DNA of 64,000 nucleotides from positions 1 through 64,000 of the forward strand of contig NZ_JAVFVU010000020.1 in NCBI RefSeq assembly GCF_030929615.1, read 5' to 3'. Source of the stretch: Dyadobacter sp. LHD-138 (lineage in GTDB: Bacteria; Bacteroidota; Bacteroidia; Cytophagales; Spirosomataceae). Shown piece by piece: positions 17,965 through 26,668 of this stretch; position 1 is the stretch's first letter, and each line of letters opens with the position of its first letter. The translations under genes and the position numbers were made by a program. The notes beneath the pieces were generated by a model that did no database searches, was not told the DNA's origin, and saw only the letters and a program-made list of their open reading frames with translations.

Positions 17965-18393
17965 TTACTCGACATATTCTTTCAACATGGTACCGATAAT
18001 TTCATTCCAGCCAGCGGCAAAATTTTCGCGTTTGAAATCTTTTAGGTCAGGGAACGTTTCGAGACCTTCATGTGTCAGCTTAATTCTGGTTTTATCACCC
18101 TCGGGAAATAACGTAAATGTGACCAACGAATTTCCCGGATAGCCATCGTAACGCCAGCTGTATGCCAGTTTTTTCTCTTTTTCAACTGCGGTAACGATGC
18201 ATAGATGACGGTATTTTACCCCCTCGTTTTCTCCGTAAAACTCAAATTCGCATCCGACTTCAGGTTTGAATTCGGCGATGTCAAAATACCATTGCCTCAT
18301 TTTGGCATTGTCGGTTATTGCTTGCCAGACTTTTCCGACAGGTGCACGATAGGTGCTTTCGACTACAAATGGTTCTGTGTTTTTCGTTTCCAT
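17965..18393 (-). CDS. SRPBCC / AHSA1-type protein
   Basis: The 142-residue protein has the START/Bet v1-like AHSA1 pattern: ESTYRAPVGKVWQAITDNAKMRQWYF at the start (residues 12-37), a beta-rich middle with LAYSWRYDGYPG, and a C-terminal amphipathic helix (FAAGWNEIIGTMLKEY). Such proteins bind hydrophobic ligands in a deep cavity, and some act as Hsp90 co-chaperones. The neighbouring YiiX-like gene lies upstream on the same strand after a gap of about 70 bases. The ligand is unknown. Confidence 0.87.
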   Translation of the reverse strand: METKNTEPFVVESTYRAPVGKVWQAITDNAKMRQWYFDIAEFKPEVGCEFEFYGENEGVKYRHLCIVTAVEKEKKLAYSWRYDGYPGNSLVTFTLFPEGDKTRIKLTHEGLETFPDLKDFKRENFAAGWNEIIGTMLKEYVE

Positions 18394-18462
18394 TTTTCAA
18401 GTTTGTATAGTTGAATCAGGTTGCTTTATATTAGCATGTGCAAGTGTTTGGCTAATAAATAA

Positions 18463-19095
18463 TTAAGGTGTCAATATCTCTATTTTTGACGACGTAGAGA
18501 TACCGCCGGGATTAATTCCGGGTTCAGCTTCGGGAATGGAAATTCCTAGTTTTTCGTAATACGCAACCCAGACGGGAAAGAACTGATTGCTGCCTGGCTG
18601 CTTAAAAGTCATTGGTTCGAGGACAAAAAAGTCCTTCCCTCTATTTGCTTTTTTGAAAGCGTCATAGAGCAGCTCGGAGCAGTAATATTTTTTATTGTTG
18701 TACAAAAACGCATCATCATAAGGCACACCCTTTTCGGCGAGTGCATATTTTACCGCCTTGGCAGCAATGCGGGTATATTGTTTTTTAACACGCCCCACCA
18801 GCATTGGATTGGTCGTTCGGTTTGTGAATTTTTTCAAAGGTGTAAGCTGAACTTCCTTGCCGATGGCTTCGATGATGAAAATACCGCTGTGTTGAACGGA
18901 TACAAGCCCGATATGAGAAAAATGTTTGCCGTCATAACTTTTGGTAACCTGCTCAATGGCGTCGCATAAGGGGCCGCAGTCCAGATCCTGAAAAATCATA
19001 TCGCCGGTTTGGAGTTTGATGCCAACCGGAATTTGTGCCTGTAAATTTATTGACGAAAGCATAATCAGTAATACGATGAGCGGGATGTTCTTCAC
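18463..19095 (-). CDS. Exported YiiX-like permuted papain-family cysteine hydrolase
   Basis: The protein resembles YiiX/YebB enzymes, the permuted NlpC/P60 papain-like fold that cleaves amide bonds, probably in peptidoglycan or lipids. The catalytic His is in FSHIGLV and the catalytic Cys in KYYCSELLYDAF. In the permuted family the His precedes the Cys, as here. I placed the start at a GTG at 19095 because it begins a good signal peptide (VKNIPLIVLLIMLSSINLQA). The frame stays open to 19155, but that would overlap the P450 gene. Export to the periplasm is therefore expected. It sits 34 bases after the P450 stop and may share its transcript. Confidence 0.75.
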   Translation of the reverse strand: MKNIPLIVLLIMLSSINLQAQIPVGIKLQTGDMIFQDLDCGPLCDAIEQVTKSYDGKHFSHIGLVSVQHSGIFIIEAIGKEVQLTPLKKFTNRTTNPMLVGRVKKQYTRIAAKAVKYALAEKGVPYDDAFLYNNKKYYCSELLYDAFKKANRGKDFFVLEPMTFKQPGSNQFFPVWVAYYEKLGISIPEAEPGINPGGISTSSKIEILTP

Positions 19096-19129
19096 TGTTA
19101 TTGGAATGTAAAATGTTGGCGTAATACGT

Positions 19130-20455
19130 CTATTTGATGAACAGCTTAATGCCATTCGTGGATTTCAAAACAATCTGGGGATATATGCCCACGTGATGTG
19201 ATGGGTCAATTTCGAAGTCAAAACGTTTGATCAGCGAAGCAAGGATCAGCTGCATTTCCATCATGGCAAATTGCTGTCCGATACATAGTCGCGGACCGGC
19301 GCCGAACGGTAAGTAATTAAATTTAGGTCTGTTTTTGACATTTTCCAAACTGAAATTTTCTGGGTCAAAAACAAGTGAATTTTTCCAGATATTAGGGTTC
19401 CGGTGCAGCTCATAAATGGACATAAACACGGATATCCCTTTGGGGATAATCTGTCCTTCGACCTCGTCTTCGCCCAACGATTCGCGGGTCATGGTCCATG
19501 CGGGCGGGTACAACCGCATACCTTCTTCGATGACCTGACGCGTGTAGGGAAGTTTTAGCAGCTGTTCAAAAGTCGGAACCGTATCAAAAATTTCCGCCTC
19601 TTGTCGTATCCGGGCAATAATGTTCGGCTGTCGAGCAAGTTCCCAAAGCAGCCAGCTGAGGCCCGTAGCCGACGTTTCGTGACCGGCTGCGAACATGGTT
19701 ATCGCTTCATCACGAATCTGCTGATCATTCATTTGCTCACCGGTTTCTTCATCCAGGCTGTCCAGCAATAATTGCAGCAAATCATTGGGTTTTTCAGTTA
19801 TCCCATGGCGCTGGTGTATAAATTCAAAAACCAGTTTATTAAAGTATGCCAGATCTGTTTTGAAGCGGGTCCTTTCGCCATTGACCATCATCAGAGGAAT
19901 GCGGTACGGCCTGCGCACCCGCGTGACAAGATAACGCTGGGTCCTGTTCACCTGATGATAGATCTGCATTTTATCCTCATGGGAAATATTACCAAACAGC
20001 GTCTTCAATGCGATGTCGGCTGTGATGCCCATCATTTTGGCGTCAATATCAACGGCTTTTTTACCTCTGAAAGTTTCCATTTCGTGCAAAAAGTCAGCCG
20101 TTATTTGTCCCATCGTAACGAATAATTCCTGTAATCTTTCCCGGTGAAAGGCTGGTTGTACAAGCCGCCGCTGACGAAGCCAGAAATCTCCCTCACTCGT
20201 GACCAGGCCGTTTCCCAGAACCGGATTCAGCATTTTTGAAGAGCTGCCTTTTTTGTAGTTTTTGTGGTTTGTCACCAAAACCTGTTTGAAAAAAGCGGGG
20301 TCACGACTGACAGCAAATTCTCTGAATAGTTTTAGCCGAAAAGTGTCTCCGCAGGCATCAAAACCTCTTCTGATTGCCAGAAGCGGATCTTTAGCAAAAA
20401 TGAAAGGAGCCTGGATGCTGAACCGCGCAATTTTAAATTCAGGGATAACCGACAT
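19130..20455 (-). CDS. Cytochrome P450
   Basis: A 441-residue haem monooxygenase. The I-helix oxygen-binding motif is AGHETSATG (about residue 232), the K-helix ExxR is EGMR in IEEGMRLYPPAW, and the haem-binding loop is FGAGPRLCIGQQ with Cys391 as the axial ligand. The length is normal and no redox partner gene is adjacent. Sequence features resemble soluble bacterial P450s of the CYP4/CYP102-like group that hydroxylate fatty acids or terpenoids. The substrate is not determinable here. It is divergent from the methyltransferase gene with two regular hairpins in the space between. Confidence 0.92.
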   Translation of the reverse strand: MSVIPEFKIARFSIQAPFIFAKDPLLAIRRGFDACGDTFRLKLFREFAVSRDPAFFKQVLVTNHKNYKKGSSSKMLNPVLGNGLVTSEGDFWLRQRRLVQPAFHRERLQELFVTMGQITADFLHEMETFRGKKAVDIDAKMMGITADIALKTLFGNISHEDKMQIYHQVNRTQRYLVTRVRRPYRIPLMMVNGERTRFKTDLAYFNKLVFEFIHQRHGITEKPNDLLQLLLDSLDEETGEQMNDQQIRDEAITMFAAGHETSATGLSWLLWELARQPNIIARIRQEAEIFDTVPTFEQLLKLPYTRQVIEEGMRLYPPAWTMTRESLGEDEVEGQIIPKGISVFMSIYELHRNPNIWKNSLVFDPENFSLENVKNRPKFNYLPFGAGPRLCIGQQFAMMEMQLILASLIKRFDFEIDPSHHVGIYPQIVLKSTNGIKLFIK

Positions 20456-20522
20456 GAGTGAATTTTATTTCAGAGTGTTTTGCATTGATTGAACAAACGG
20501 GAAATGTCATCTGACCAGGAAC

Positions 20523-20553
20523 GCCGTCCGACGGTTTTTCACCGTCGGACGGC
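20523..20553. repeat. Perfect 13-bp hairpin in divergent promoter region
   Basis: GCCGTCCGACGGT pairs perfectly with ACCGTCGGACGGC around TTTTC and is followed by TAAACAAATT. It shares a tail with the hairpins at 20596-20622 and 21319-21358. Confidence 0.6.
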
Positions 20554-20595
20554 TAAACAAATTCTCAGGTAAAATAATGAAAAGAAATGCTCACT

Positions 20596-20622
20596 CCGAC
20601 AATTTCCTGATTAAATTGTCGG
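20596..20622. repeat. Perfect 10-bp hairpin in the methyltransferase leader
   Basis: CCGACAATTT pairs perfectly with AAATTGTCGG around a 7-base loop and is followed by CTAAAACAATGG. It ends 21 bases before the methyltransferase ATG, so it could affect translation of that gene. Confidence 0.55.
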
Positions 20623-20643
20623 CTAAAACAATGGTAATTGAAA

Positions 20644-21309
20644 ATGAAAAAAGAATGGAGTGAAGACGAATTGAAGGAAGTGGCTCGGCAACTGGGAAAT
20701 CCCGATGGTGCCAATGGTGTTAAAACCGGCGAACGGATGAATCTCAGCAATGCGAATATGATTAACCGCGGGATTGAATCGCTGCATATAACGACAGGTG
20801 AAACAGTTTTGGAAATTGGACCCGGTAACGGCTCGCATGTCGGTTCGGTTGTCAGTATTGCTGACGATGTTGCGTATCATGGCATTGACATTTCCGAAAC
20901 GATGGTGCTTGAAGCCAGTAAATTAAATGCGGATCTGGTGGCAAAGGGGCGGGTAACTTTTGCCTTATCCGATGGTAATGGGCTGGATTTTCGAGACAAT
21001 TTTTTTGATAAGATCTTTACGGTCAATACGGTGTATTTCTGGCAGGATCCTGTCGGTTATACCAAAGAAATTTTTCGGGTTTTAAAGCCGGGTGGTGTTT
21101 TTAGTCTGGTATTTTCCGATAAAAGTTTCATGGAACAGTTGCCTTTTACCAGGTTTGGTTTTCAGTTGTATGACAAAGATCTGGCTGAAGCGCTTTTGAA
21201 ACAGGCAGGTTTTTCGTTAAATGAAACGATTGAAGAAGTAGAGACGACGCAAAGTAATTTAGGCGATTTCGTAGATCGTCCGATCATTATTATGCTCGCC
21301 AAAAAATAG
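20644..21309 (+). CDS. Class I SAM-dependent methyltransferase
   Basis: A 221-residue methyltransferase with the SAM-binding motif I VLEIGPGNGSHVG (residues 57-69), an acidic motif II around YHGIDISETMV, and the motif III region FRVLKPGGVFSLVF. This is the UbiE/COQ5-like layout. I start at the ATG at 20644, although a TTG six bases upstream is also in frame. The gene is framed by hairpins with a related tail on both sides and is divergent from the P450. A role in modifying a small molecule together with the P450 is possible but unproven. Confidence 0.88.
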   Translation: MKKEWSEDELKEVARQLGNPDGANGVKTGERMNLSNANMINRGIESLHITTGETVLEIGPGNGSHVGSVVSIADDVAYHGIDISETMVLEASKLNADLVAKGRVTFALSDGNGLDFRDNFFDKIFTVNTVYFWQDPVGYTKEIFRVLKPGGVFSLVFSDKSFMEQLPFTRFGFQLYDKDLAEALLKQAGFSLNETIEEVETTQSNLGDFVDRPIIIMLAKK

Positions 21310-21318
21310 ATTCCCTGA

Positions 21319-21358
21319 GTTACCCGTCGAATGGCTTTTGGACCATCCGACGGGTAAC
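21319..21358. terminator. 16-bp hairpin between methyltransferase and CoA-transferase genes
   Basis: GTTACCCGTCGAATGG pairs with 21343-21358 with one mismatch. The tail TAACAAAAATTTT resembles the tails of the two hairpins upstream. It lies between convergent genes, so two-way termination is likely. Confidence 0.6.
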
Positions 21359-21365
21359 AAAAATT

Positions 21366-22706
21366 TTAAGGATGAAAGACCCTGTCAGAAATTCCCGTTA
21401 TTGCCGGGCGGTGATAACTTCCAAAACGTTCGCAAAATGCCCTTTCCAGCGCTTCCCGGTGGTCGGGATGCGCGATGCTGATCAATGCCCGGGCGCGCTG
21501 TTTTAAGCTTTTTCCAAATAAATCGACGACACCAAATTCGGTTACGACCCAATGAATATGTCCCCGGGTGGTAACGACACCGGCTCCTTCTTTTAAAAAC
21601 GGCACAATCCTGGAAGCGCCCGCCGAAGTCACAGATGGCAATGCAATAATTGGTTTGCCGCCCTGGGAAAGTGAGGCACCATGAATGAAATCCATCTGTC
21701 CGCCGATACCTGAATACTGATAAGTCCCCAGTGAATCGGCGCAAACCTGACCGGTCAGATCCAGTTCCAGTGCGGAATTGATGGCAGTAACTTTCGGATT
21801 TTGCCTGATGATGCTGGTATCGTTCACATAACCGATATCCATCACGCGGATAGCCGGATTATCGTTGACAAAATCATAGAGTTTTTTCGTGCCGACCATA
21901 AATGAAGTGACAGATTTACCGCGGTTCAGTTTTTTTAGGCTATTATCAATCACGCCGCTTTCGATCAGCGGAATGACCCCGTCGGATAACATTTCAGTAT
22001 GTAATCCCAGGTGCCTGTGGTGTTTAAGATTTTTGAGCACCTGATCAGGAATGCCGCCGATGCCCACCTGCAGCGTGGCACCATCTTCAATAAGCGAAGC
22101 GATATTTTCACCGATCTGAACGGTTGCGCTTTTTACGTTCAGCGCATAATCGACTTCCGGAAGGGTATCGTCACACCAAACCATTGCGTTGATTTTACTG
22201 ATGTGCACAAAACCGTCGCCATGCGTTCTGGGCATGTTCGGATTCACCTGGGCGATGATGCATTTGGCTGTATCAACAACTGACCTGGCAATGTCGACTG
22301 AGGTCCCGAGCGAGCAAAAACCGTGTGGATCCGGTGGTGATACCTGAATTATGGCCACGTCGACGGGCATGTTTCCGCTTTTAATGAGCTGGGGAATCTG
22401 ACTCAGGAAAATGGGTACGTAGTCGCCATAATCACTATTGACGACGGACCGCGTATTGGCCGAAACAAAAAGTGAATTGAAAAAGAAGCTGTTATGATAT
22501 GCCGGATTGTTAAAATCCACGTCGCCAAGGGTGGTGATGCTGATCAACTCAACATTTTTTAGTTCCCAGTGCCTGCGCTGTAGTGCGCGAATAAGCCGGA
22601 TCGGGGTTGCTGCACTGCCATGGATAAATACGCGATTTCCGGATTTGATATGTTTGACAGCGTCGTCGGCTGAAATGTAAGTTGGCGTGTTCATTGGCAT
22701 ACGCAT
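21366..22706 (-). CDS. Acetyl-CoA hydrolase/transferase family protein (4-hydroxybutyrate CoA-transferase-like)
   Basis: A 446-residue family I-type CoA transferase that would swap CoA between acyl-CoA and a free acid such as acetate, butyrate or 4-hydroxybutyrate. The first domain shows FIHGSAATP and LISITTLGDVDF. The second carries IGGIPDQVLKNL and the active-site glutamate in GLHTEMLSDG, which forms the glutamyl-CoA thioester in this family. Near the C-terminus the GVVTTRGHIHWVVTEFGVVD segment is typical. The start could be either of two close Met codons. It is not in an obvious operon, so the acid substrate is open. Confidence 0.88.
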   Translation of the reverse strand: MRMPMNTPTYISADDAVKHIKSGNRVFIHGSAATPIRLIRALQRRHWELKNVELISITTLGDVDFNNPAYHNSFFFNSLFVSANTRSVVNSDYGDYVPIFLSQIPQLIKSGNMPVDVAIIQVSPPDPHGFCSLGTSVDIARSVVDTAKCIIAQVNPNMPRTHGDGFVHISKINAMVWCDDTLPEVDYALNVKSATVQIGENIASLIEDGATLQVGIGGIPDQVLKNLKHHRHLGLHTEMLSDGVIPLIESGVIDNSLKKLNRGKSVTSFMVGTKKLYDFVNDNPAIRVMDIGYVNDTSIIRQNPKVTAINSALELDLTGQVCADSLGTYQYSGIGGQMDFIHGASLSQGGKPIIALPSVTSAGASRIVPFLKEGAGVVTTRGHIHWVVTEFGVVDLFGKSLKQRARALISIAHPDHREALERAFCERFGSYHRPAITGISDRVFHP

Positions 22707-23123
22707 TAAGTGAATTTTTTACCCAACCTTTTATGATTTCTAAAAGAGATTGAAAAAAATGATGACGTAAAATTCTTCTTTTCAGGCGAAGCTGATTATG
22801 ACTTTTATAGGTTTGAATTATGATGGTAATCAGTTAATAATGAGAAAGTAACCCATAGTTATTAATTTTTTAAATGGGACATTGTGCTGGATGCTAGGTC
22901 ATTGGATGAGGTATGACTATCGAAGGACTTAATAAATGTCTATGCAACATTTCATCACTTTTCAGCGTATTAGTTAGATAGTGCCCAATAATTACTAGTG
23001 AGATATGCTCACGGGTATGTTTTTATTATAGAATCAGGGGGACGGATTTTGAGAACATTGTCCGCACTTCCCCGGGAAGAAAAATTGACATATCCGCAAG
23101 TGGTATCGAAAAAACAATGAAAT
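22707..23123. other. Intergenic region, no gene seen
   Basis: This AT-rich gap precedes the APS kinase and probably holds its promoter and that of the CoA-transferase. Short protein-like frames near 23040-23120 lack a usable start, and I did not call them. Confidence 0.45.
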
Positions 23124-23699
23124 ATGGTTATTCAATTTTGTGGCTTGTCCGGGGTTGGTAAAACAACTTTGGCTACCCAAACCAAAATGCAGCTGAATCT
23201 GAAAGGAATTGCTGTGGAGATTATCGACGGCGACGTGTATCGGAGCAAATTATGTAAGGACCTGGGTTTTTCAAAAGCAGACAGACAGGAAAATATCCGC
23301 AGATTAGGGTTCATTGCCAGTCGTTTTTCGGATCAGGGCATCGTCGCGATCATGAGCGTGATAAATCCGTATGAAGAAACCCGGCTTGAATTGGTTAATT
23401 CCTATCCCGATGTAAAAACGGTTCACCTCGACTGTCCGGTTGAAACGCTTTACAAAAGAGATACCAAAGGCTTATACAAACGAACGCTTTTACCAGAGGG
23501 AGATCCTCAAAAACTTCATAACTTGACGGGTGTGAATGATCAGTTTGAAATTCCGCTAAGTCCTGATTTATATCTTAATACGGGGTCTGAAACGGTAGAT
23601 GAATGCACAGAAAGTCTATGTGATTTTATTCTGACTCAGCTTAGCATGAGCGCGCTGCTGCAAACGATACCGAAAGACAATATTATACTGAATCCATAA
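23124..23699 (+). CDS. cysC: Adenylylsulfate (APS) kinase
   Basis: The 191-residue protein matches the APS kinase fold, which phosphorylates APS to PAPS, the universal sulfate donor. The P-loop is GLSGVGKTT (residues 7-15). The DGD motif in IIDGDVYRS and DRQENIRRLGF mark the APS-binding part, and LDCPVETLYKRDTKGLYKR is the conserved lid region. A sulfotransferase gene follows after three bases, so the PAPS is probably used locally for sulfation rather than for cysteine synthesis. No ATP sulfurylase or PAPS reductase is nearby. Confidence 0.87.
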   Translation: MVIQFCGLSGVGKTTLATQTKMQLNLKGIAVEIIDGDVYRSKLCKDLGFSKADRQENIRRLGFIASRFSDQGIVAIMSVINPYEETRLELVNSYPDVKTVHLDCPVETLYKRDTKGLYKRTLLPEGDPQKLHNLTGVNDQFEIPLSPDLYLNTGSETVDECTESLCDFILTQLSMSALLQTIPKDNIILNP

Positions 23700-23702
23700 T
23701 TT

Positions 23703-24560
23703 ATGCAGAATAAAACGCTGATAATTGCCGGAATGCACCGATCCGGCACCTCGTTAATTACACAATGGTTATACCGGTGCGGACTTCATGTGGGAGGAAA
23801 TCTGCTGGGATCTGGTATAGGAAATGAAGACGGACACTACGAAGACCTTGAATTTTATAATTTTCAGGTTCAGGCTTTGATCAATATGCAGTTACCCGAT
23901 TCCGGCATTATTGACCATCCTGTGGGTGCACTAAGTGCCTCTGACAGGGAAAAGCTTAGGGAAATAATTGTCCGAAAAAATAACACAGTCGGGGAGTGGG
24001 GATGGAAGGATCCGAGAACCTGCCTGTTTTTAAAAGAATACCGGGAGCTGATTCCCGAAGCATATTATCTGGTTGTTTTTCGCGATTGGAAAACAACGGT
24101 AAGCTCGCTGATCAGCCGAACCTATAAAGTAGATTATAAGGATCATGAGATTGTAAAAAAGGGTTTGTTCAAAGAATTAAGGAAAAAGAGAACCTATAAC
24201 AAGCGGATTAAACAGATCTGTACCGACCACGCTTCCCATTTTGTGAAAGTCTGGACTTTTTACAACCAGGAAATCTTAAACTGTATTTCTGGAATTAACG
24301 AGGAAAATTATACGATCATTAACTTCGGCCGGTTGTTAAAATCAGACAAAGCGTTGTTTTCAAAGCTCAATGATGGCTGGCAGTTCGCGCTTGATTATTT
24401 CGCTTTCAGAGATATTTACAAGCCGGGTCTGTTGAGCAAGCAAATAGATTTTAGTCGTTTTATAGATAAAAAGCTGATTGATGAAGCCAATAGGCTGGAA
24501 AGAATTCTGGAACAAAAAGCAGATGCAAACTTTCGTTATCAGTTAACGGAACAGGTTTAA
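23703..24560 (+). CDS. PAPS-dependent sulfotransferase family protein
   Basis: A 285-residue protein with the 5'-phosphosulfate loop GMHRSGTSLITQWL (residues 10-23) and a 3'-phosphate-binding segment VVFRDWKTTVSSL near residues 127-139, the two hallmarks of PAPS-binding sulfotransferases. The start is three bases after the APS kinase stop, which implies translational coupling and a shared job: making PAPS and transferring its sulfate to an acceptor. The acceptor could be a glycan, lipid or small molecule, and nothing nearby identifies it. Confidence 0.82.
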   Translation: MQNKTLIIAGMHRSGTSLITQWLYRCGLHVGGNLLGSGIGNEDGHYEDLEFYNFQVQALINMQLPDSGIIDHPVGALSASDREKLREIIVRKNNTVGEWGWKDPRTCLFLKEYRELIPEAYYLVVFRDWKTTVSSLISRTYKVDYKDHEIVKKGLFKELRKKRTYNKRIKQICTDHASHFVKVWTFYNQEILNCISGINEENYTIINFGRLLKSDKALFSKLNDGWQFALDYFAFRDIYKPGLLSKQIDFSRFIDKKLIDEANRLERILEQKADANFRYQLTEQV

Positions 24561-24609
24561 TTGGAGGATAATAAGCCGCAAAACTTTTCCGATTGCTTAC
24601 CTTTGTGGT

Positions 24610-26529
24610 ATGGATTATTTTAAAAAGCTGCTTGAATTACTCAAAATAGAAAGGGAAGAAGACCGACAATCTTATCTCAAACTTACAGAATCAAGTTCGG
24701 TATCAGAGCGAAGAGCCAATGGTTTGGCCTGGTATCCGATTGCAATAAGGGGCTCTGAAATGAGCAGAGGGGATTATTTGACGGTTGAAGTGGAGAGGAC
24801 TACCCATCAGGATGTTTCGCATCAGCTCCGTTTTGGTATGCCCGTCGTGCTGTTTTCAAATCATGAACCTAAAAAGGACCGGGTAGAAGGAACGATAACG
24901 CACCAAAGTGGAAATCGTTTGAAAATTACCTTGCGGACGGATGAATTACCAGATTGGTCCAGAGACGGGAAACTGGGCATCGATTTGCTTTTCGACGATA
25001 ACAGTTATGACGAAATGCAAAATGCGCTTAAAGCGGCGGGTTGTCTGGATGAAAAAGATGAGGCAGGGCGCGTTGTTAAAATCCTTACAGGTGAAAAAGA
25101 GCCGACTTTCAAACAGGATGTTCCGTTTTACGTTGCCCCCGAATTAAATGATTCGCAACAGGCGGCAGTGAATAAAATCGTATCGGCCAATGAGCTGGCG
25201 ATCGTACACGGCCCGCCGGGGACGGGAAAAACGACTACACTTGTTGAAGCGATCAAAGCACTGATCAAACAGGATAAAAAACAGATTCTTGTCGTTGCAC
25301 CCAGTAATACCGCTGTCGATTTGCTGAGCGAAAAGCTCTCGGATCAGGGTTTAAACGTATTGCGGGTGGGAAATCCGGCAAGGGTTTCGGAGCGGCTGAT
25401 GTCTTTGACGCTGGATAGTAAAATGACCGGACATGCGGGTATGAAGGAAATCAAGACCCTGAAAAAGCAGGCGAATGAATTCAAGAATATGGCGCATAAG
25501 TACAAGCGGAATTTCGGCAAGTCGGAACGAGATCAACGGAAGGCGCTGTTCGATGAAGCGCATCGGATTATGAAAGATGTAGGCAAGGCAGAGCAATATA
25601 TTATTGACGACTTGGTTTCGAAAGCACAGGTGATCACGGCGACTTTGGTTGGTTCAAATCATTACACGGTAAGAAATCTCAAATTCAATACCGTTGTGAT
25701 TGACGAGGCCGGACAGGCGCTTGAACCGGCGTGCTGGATCCCGATACTGAAATCGCAAAAAGTAGTGCTGGCGGGAGATCATTGCCAGCTATCACCGACG
25801 ATCAAATCCAGCGAGGCGGCAAAGAAAGGATTGGCCAATACACTCCTTGAAAAATGTGTGTCCATGCATCCGGAAGCGGTGGTTTTACTGGAAGAACAAT
25901 ACCGGATGCATGAGGCTATTATGGGCTATTCTTCGAAGATATTTTATAAAAATAAGCTCCGTGCGCACCATTCGGTTTCGGGTCATTTGTTGTTCCAGGG
26001 CGATGCTCCGCTTGCTTTTATCGACACCGCCGGTTGTGGTTTCGATGAAAAGCTGGCAGGCACAAGTTCAACAAATCCGGAAGAAGCGGCCTTTCTTTTC
26101 AGGCATTTGAATTATCTGGTTGCAGCGCTGATCGGCACTAAGGAGGGGGATTTTGACGTGAACACATTTCCATCGATTGCTATTATTTCACCGTACAAAC
26201 AACAGATACACGTACTGAAAGAGCAGTTGACGCATTCGCCGGCGCTTCAAAAGTATGGGGATAAAATCTCAGTCAACACGATTGACAGTTTTCAGGGGCA
26301 GGAGCGGGACATTGTTTACATCAGCATGACGCGGAGCAATGCAGAAGGTGAAATCGGGTTTTTGTCGGATGTACGGAGAATGAATGTGGCGATGACCAGA
26401 GCCAGAAAAAAACTGGTTATCGTTGGCGATAGCGCAACACTTTCACAGCTACCATTTTATTCAGATTTTATAACGTATGCGGAAGAACTGAATGCGTACC
26501 AGAGCGCGTGGGAGTTTGCTGATATGTAA
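24610..26529 (+). CDS. Superfamily 1 (Upf1/IGHMBP2-like) DNA/RNA helicase
   Basis: A 639-residue helicase with all main SF1 motifs: I in HGPPGTGKTTTL (about 199-210), II in VIDEAGQALEP, III in LAGDHCQLSPT, a V-type motif in IDSFQGQERDIVYIS, and VI in VAMTRARKKLVIVGD. An N-terminal beta-rich part (about 40-120) resembles the OB-like domain of Upf1/IGHMBP2 proteins. It probably unwinds or remodels nucleic acids 5' to 3' using ATP. It follows the sulfotransferase by about 50 bases, but a functional link is not apparent. Confidence 0.92.
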   Translation: MDYFKKLLELLKIEREEDRQSYLKLTESSSVSERRANGLAWYPIAIRGSEMSRGDYLTVEVERTTHQDVSHQLRFGMPVVLFSNHEPKKDRVEGTITHQSGNRLKITLRTDELPDWSRDGKLGIDLLFDDNSYDEMQNALKAAGCLDEKDEAGRVVKILTGEKEPTFKQDVPFYVAPELNDSQQAAVNKIVSANELAIVHGPPGTGKTTTLVEAIKALIKQDKKQILVVAPSNTAVDLLSEKLSDQGLNVLRVGNPARVSERLMSLTLDSKMTGHAGMKEIKTLKKQANEFKNMAHKYKRNFGKSERDQRKALFDEAHRIMKDVGKAEQYIIDDLVSKAQVITATLVGSNHYTVRNLKFNTVVIDEAGQALEPACWIPILKSQKVVLAGDHCQLSPTIKSSEAAKKGLANTLLEKCVSMHPEAVVLLEEQYRMHEAIMGYSSKIFYKNKLRAHHSVSGHLLFQGDAPLAFIDTAGCGFDEKLAGTSSTNPEEAAFLFRHLNYLVAALIGTKEGDFDVNTFPSIAIISPYKQQIHVLKEQLTHSPALQKYGDKISVNTIDSFQGQERDIVYISMTRSNAEGEIGFLSDVRRMNVAMTRARKKLVIVGDSATLSQLPFYSDFITYAEELNAYQSAWEFADM

Positions 26530-26530
26530 A

Positions 26531-26575
26531 AATACTATCCGTAGCACGTTCAATGCTGCGGATAGTATTTTCTCT
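26531..26575. terminator. Terminator after the helicase gene
   Basis: AATACTATCCGTAGCA pairs with 26554-26569 with one G-T pair and is followed by TTCTCT. It lies at the helicase stop. Confidence 0.8.
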
Positions 26576-26588
26576 GTCTATAAATCTT

Positions 26589-26635
26589 CGGTTACTGAGC
26601 TAATCGCATATAGCCAATTGCCAACAGCTGCTTAG
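26589..26635. repeat. Heptad-based dispersed repeat, copy C
   Basis: CGGTTACTGAGCTAAT here matches 63434-63449 at 15 of 16 bases, and both continue into TGCCAAC.GCT.CTTA. This copy has 14 extra bases, exactly two 7-base units of the ATAGCCA/ATTGCCA type. It does not encode protein. Confidence 0.55.
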
Positions 26636-26668
26636 ATGAGAATAAAAATTATTGTAGTCAATACGAGT

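Noticed and set aside
23040-23123. Protein-like frames just upstream of the APS kinase
   Set aside because: Two overlapping frames look equally plausible and neither has a start codon; probably chance.
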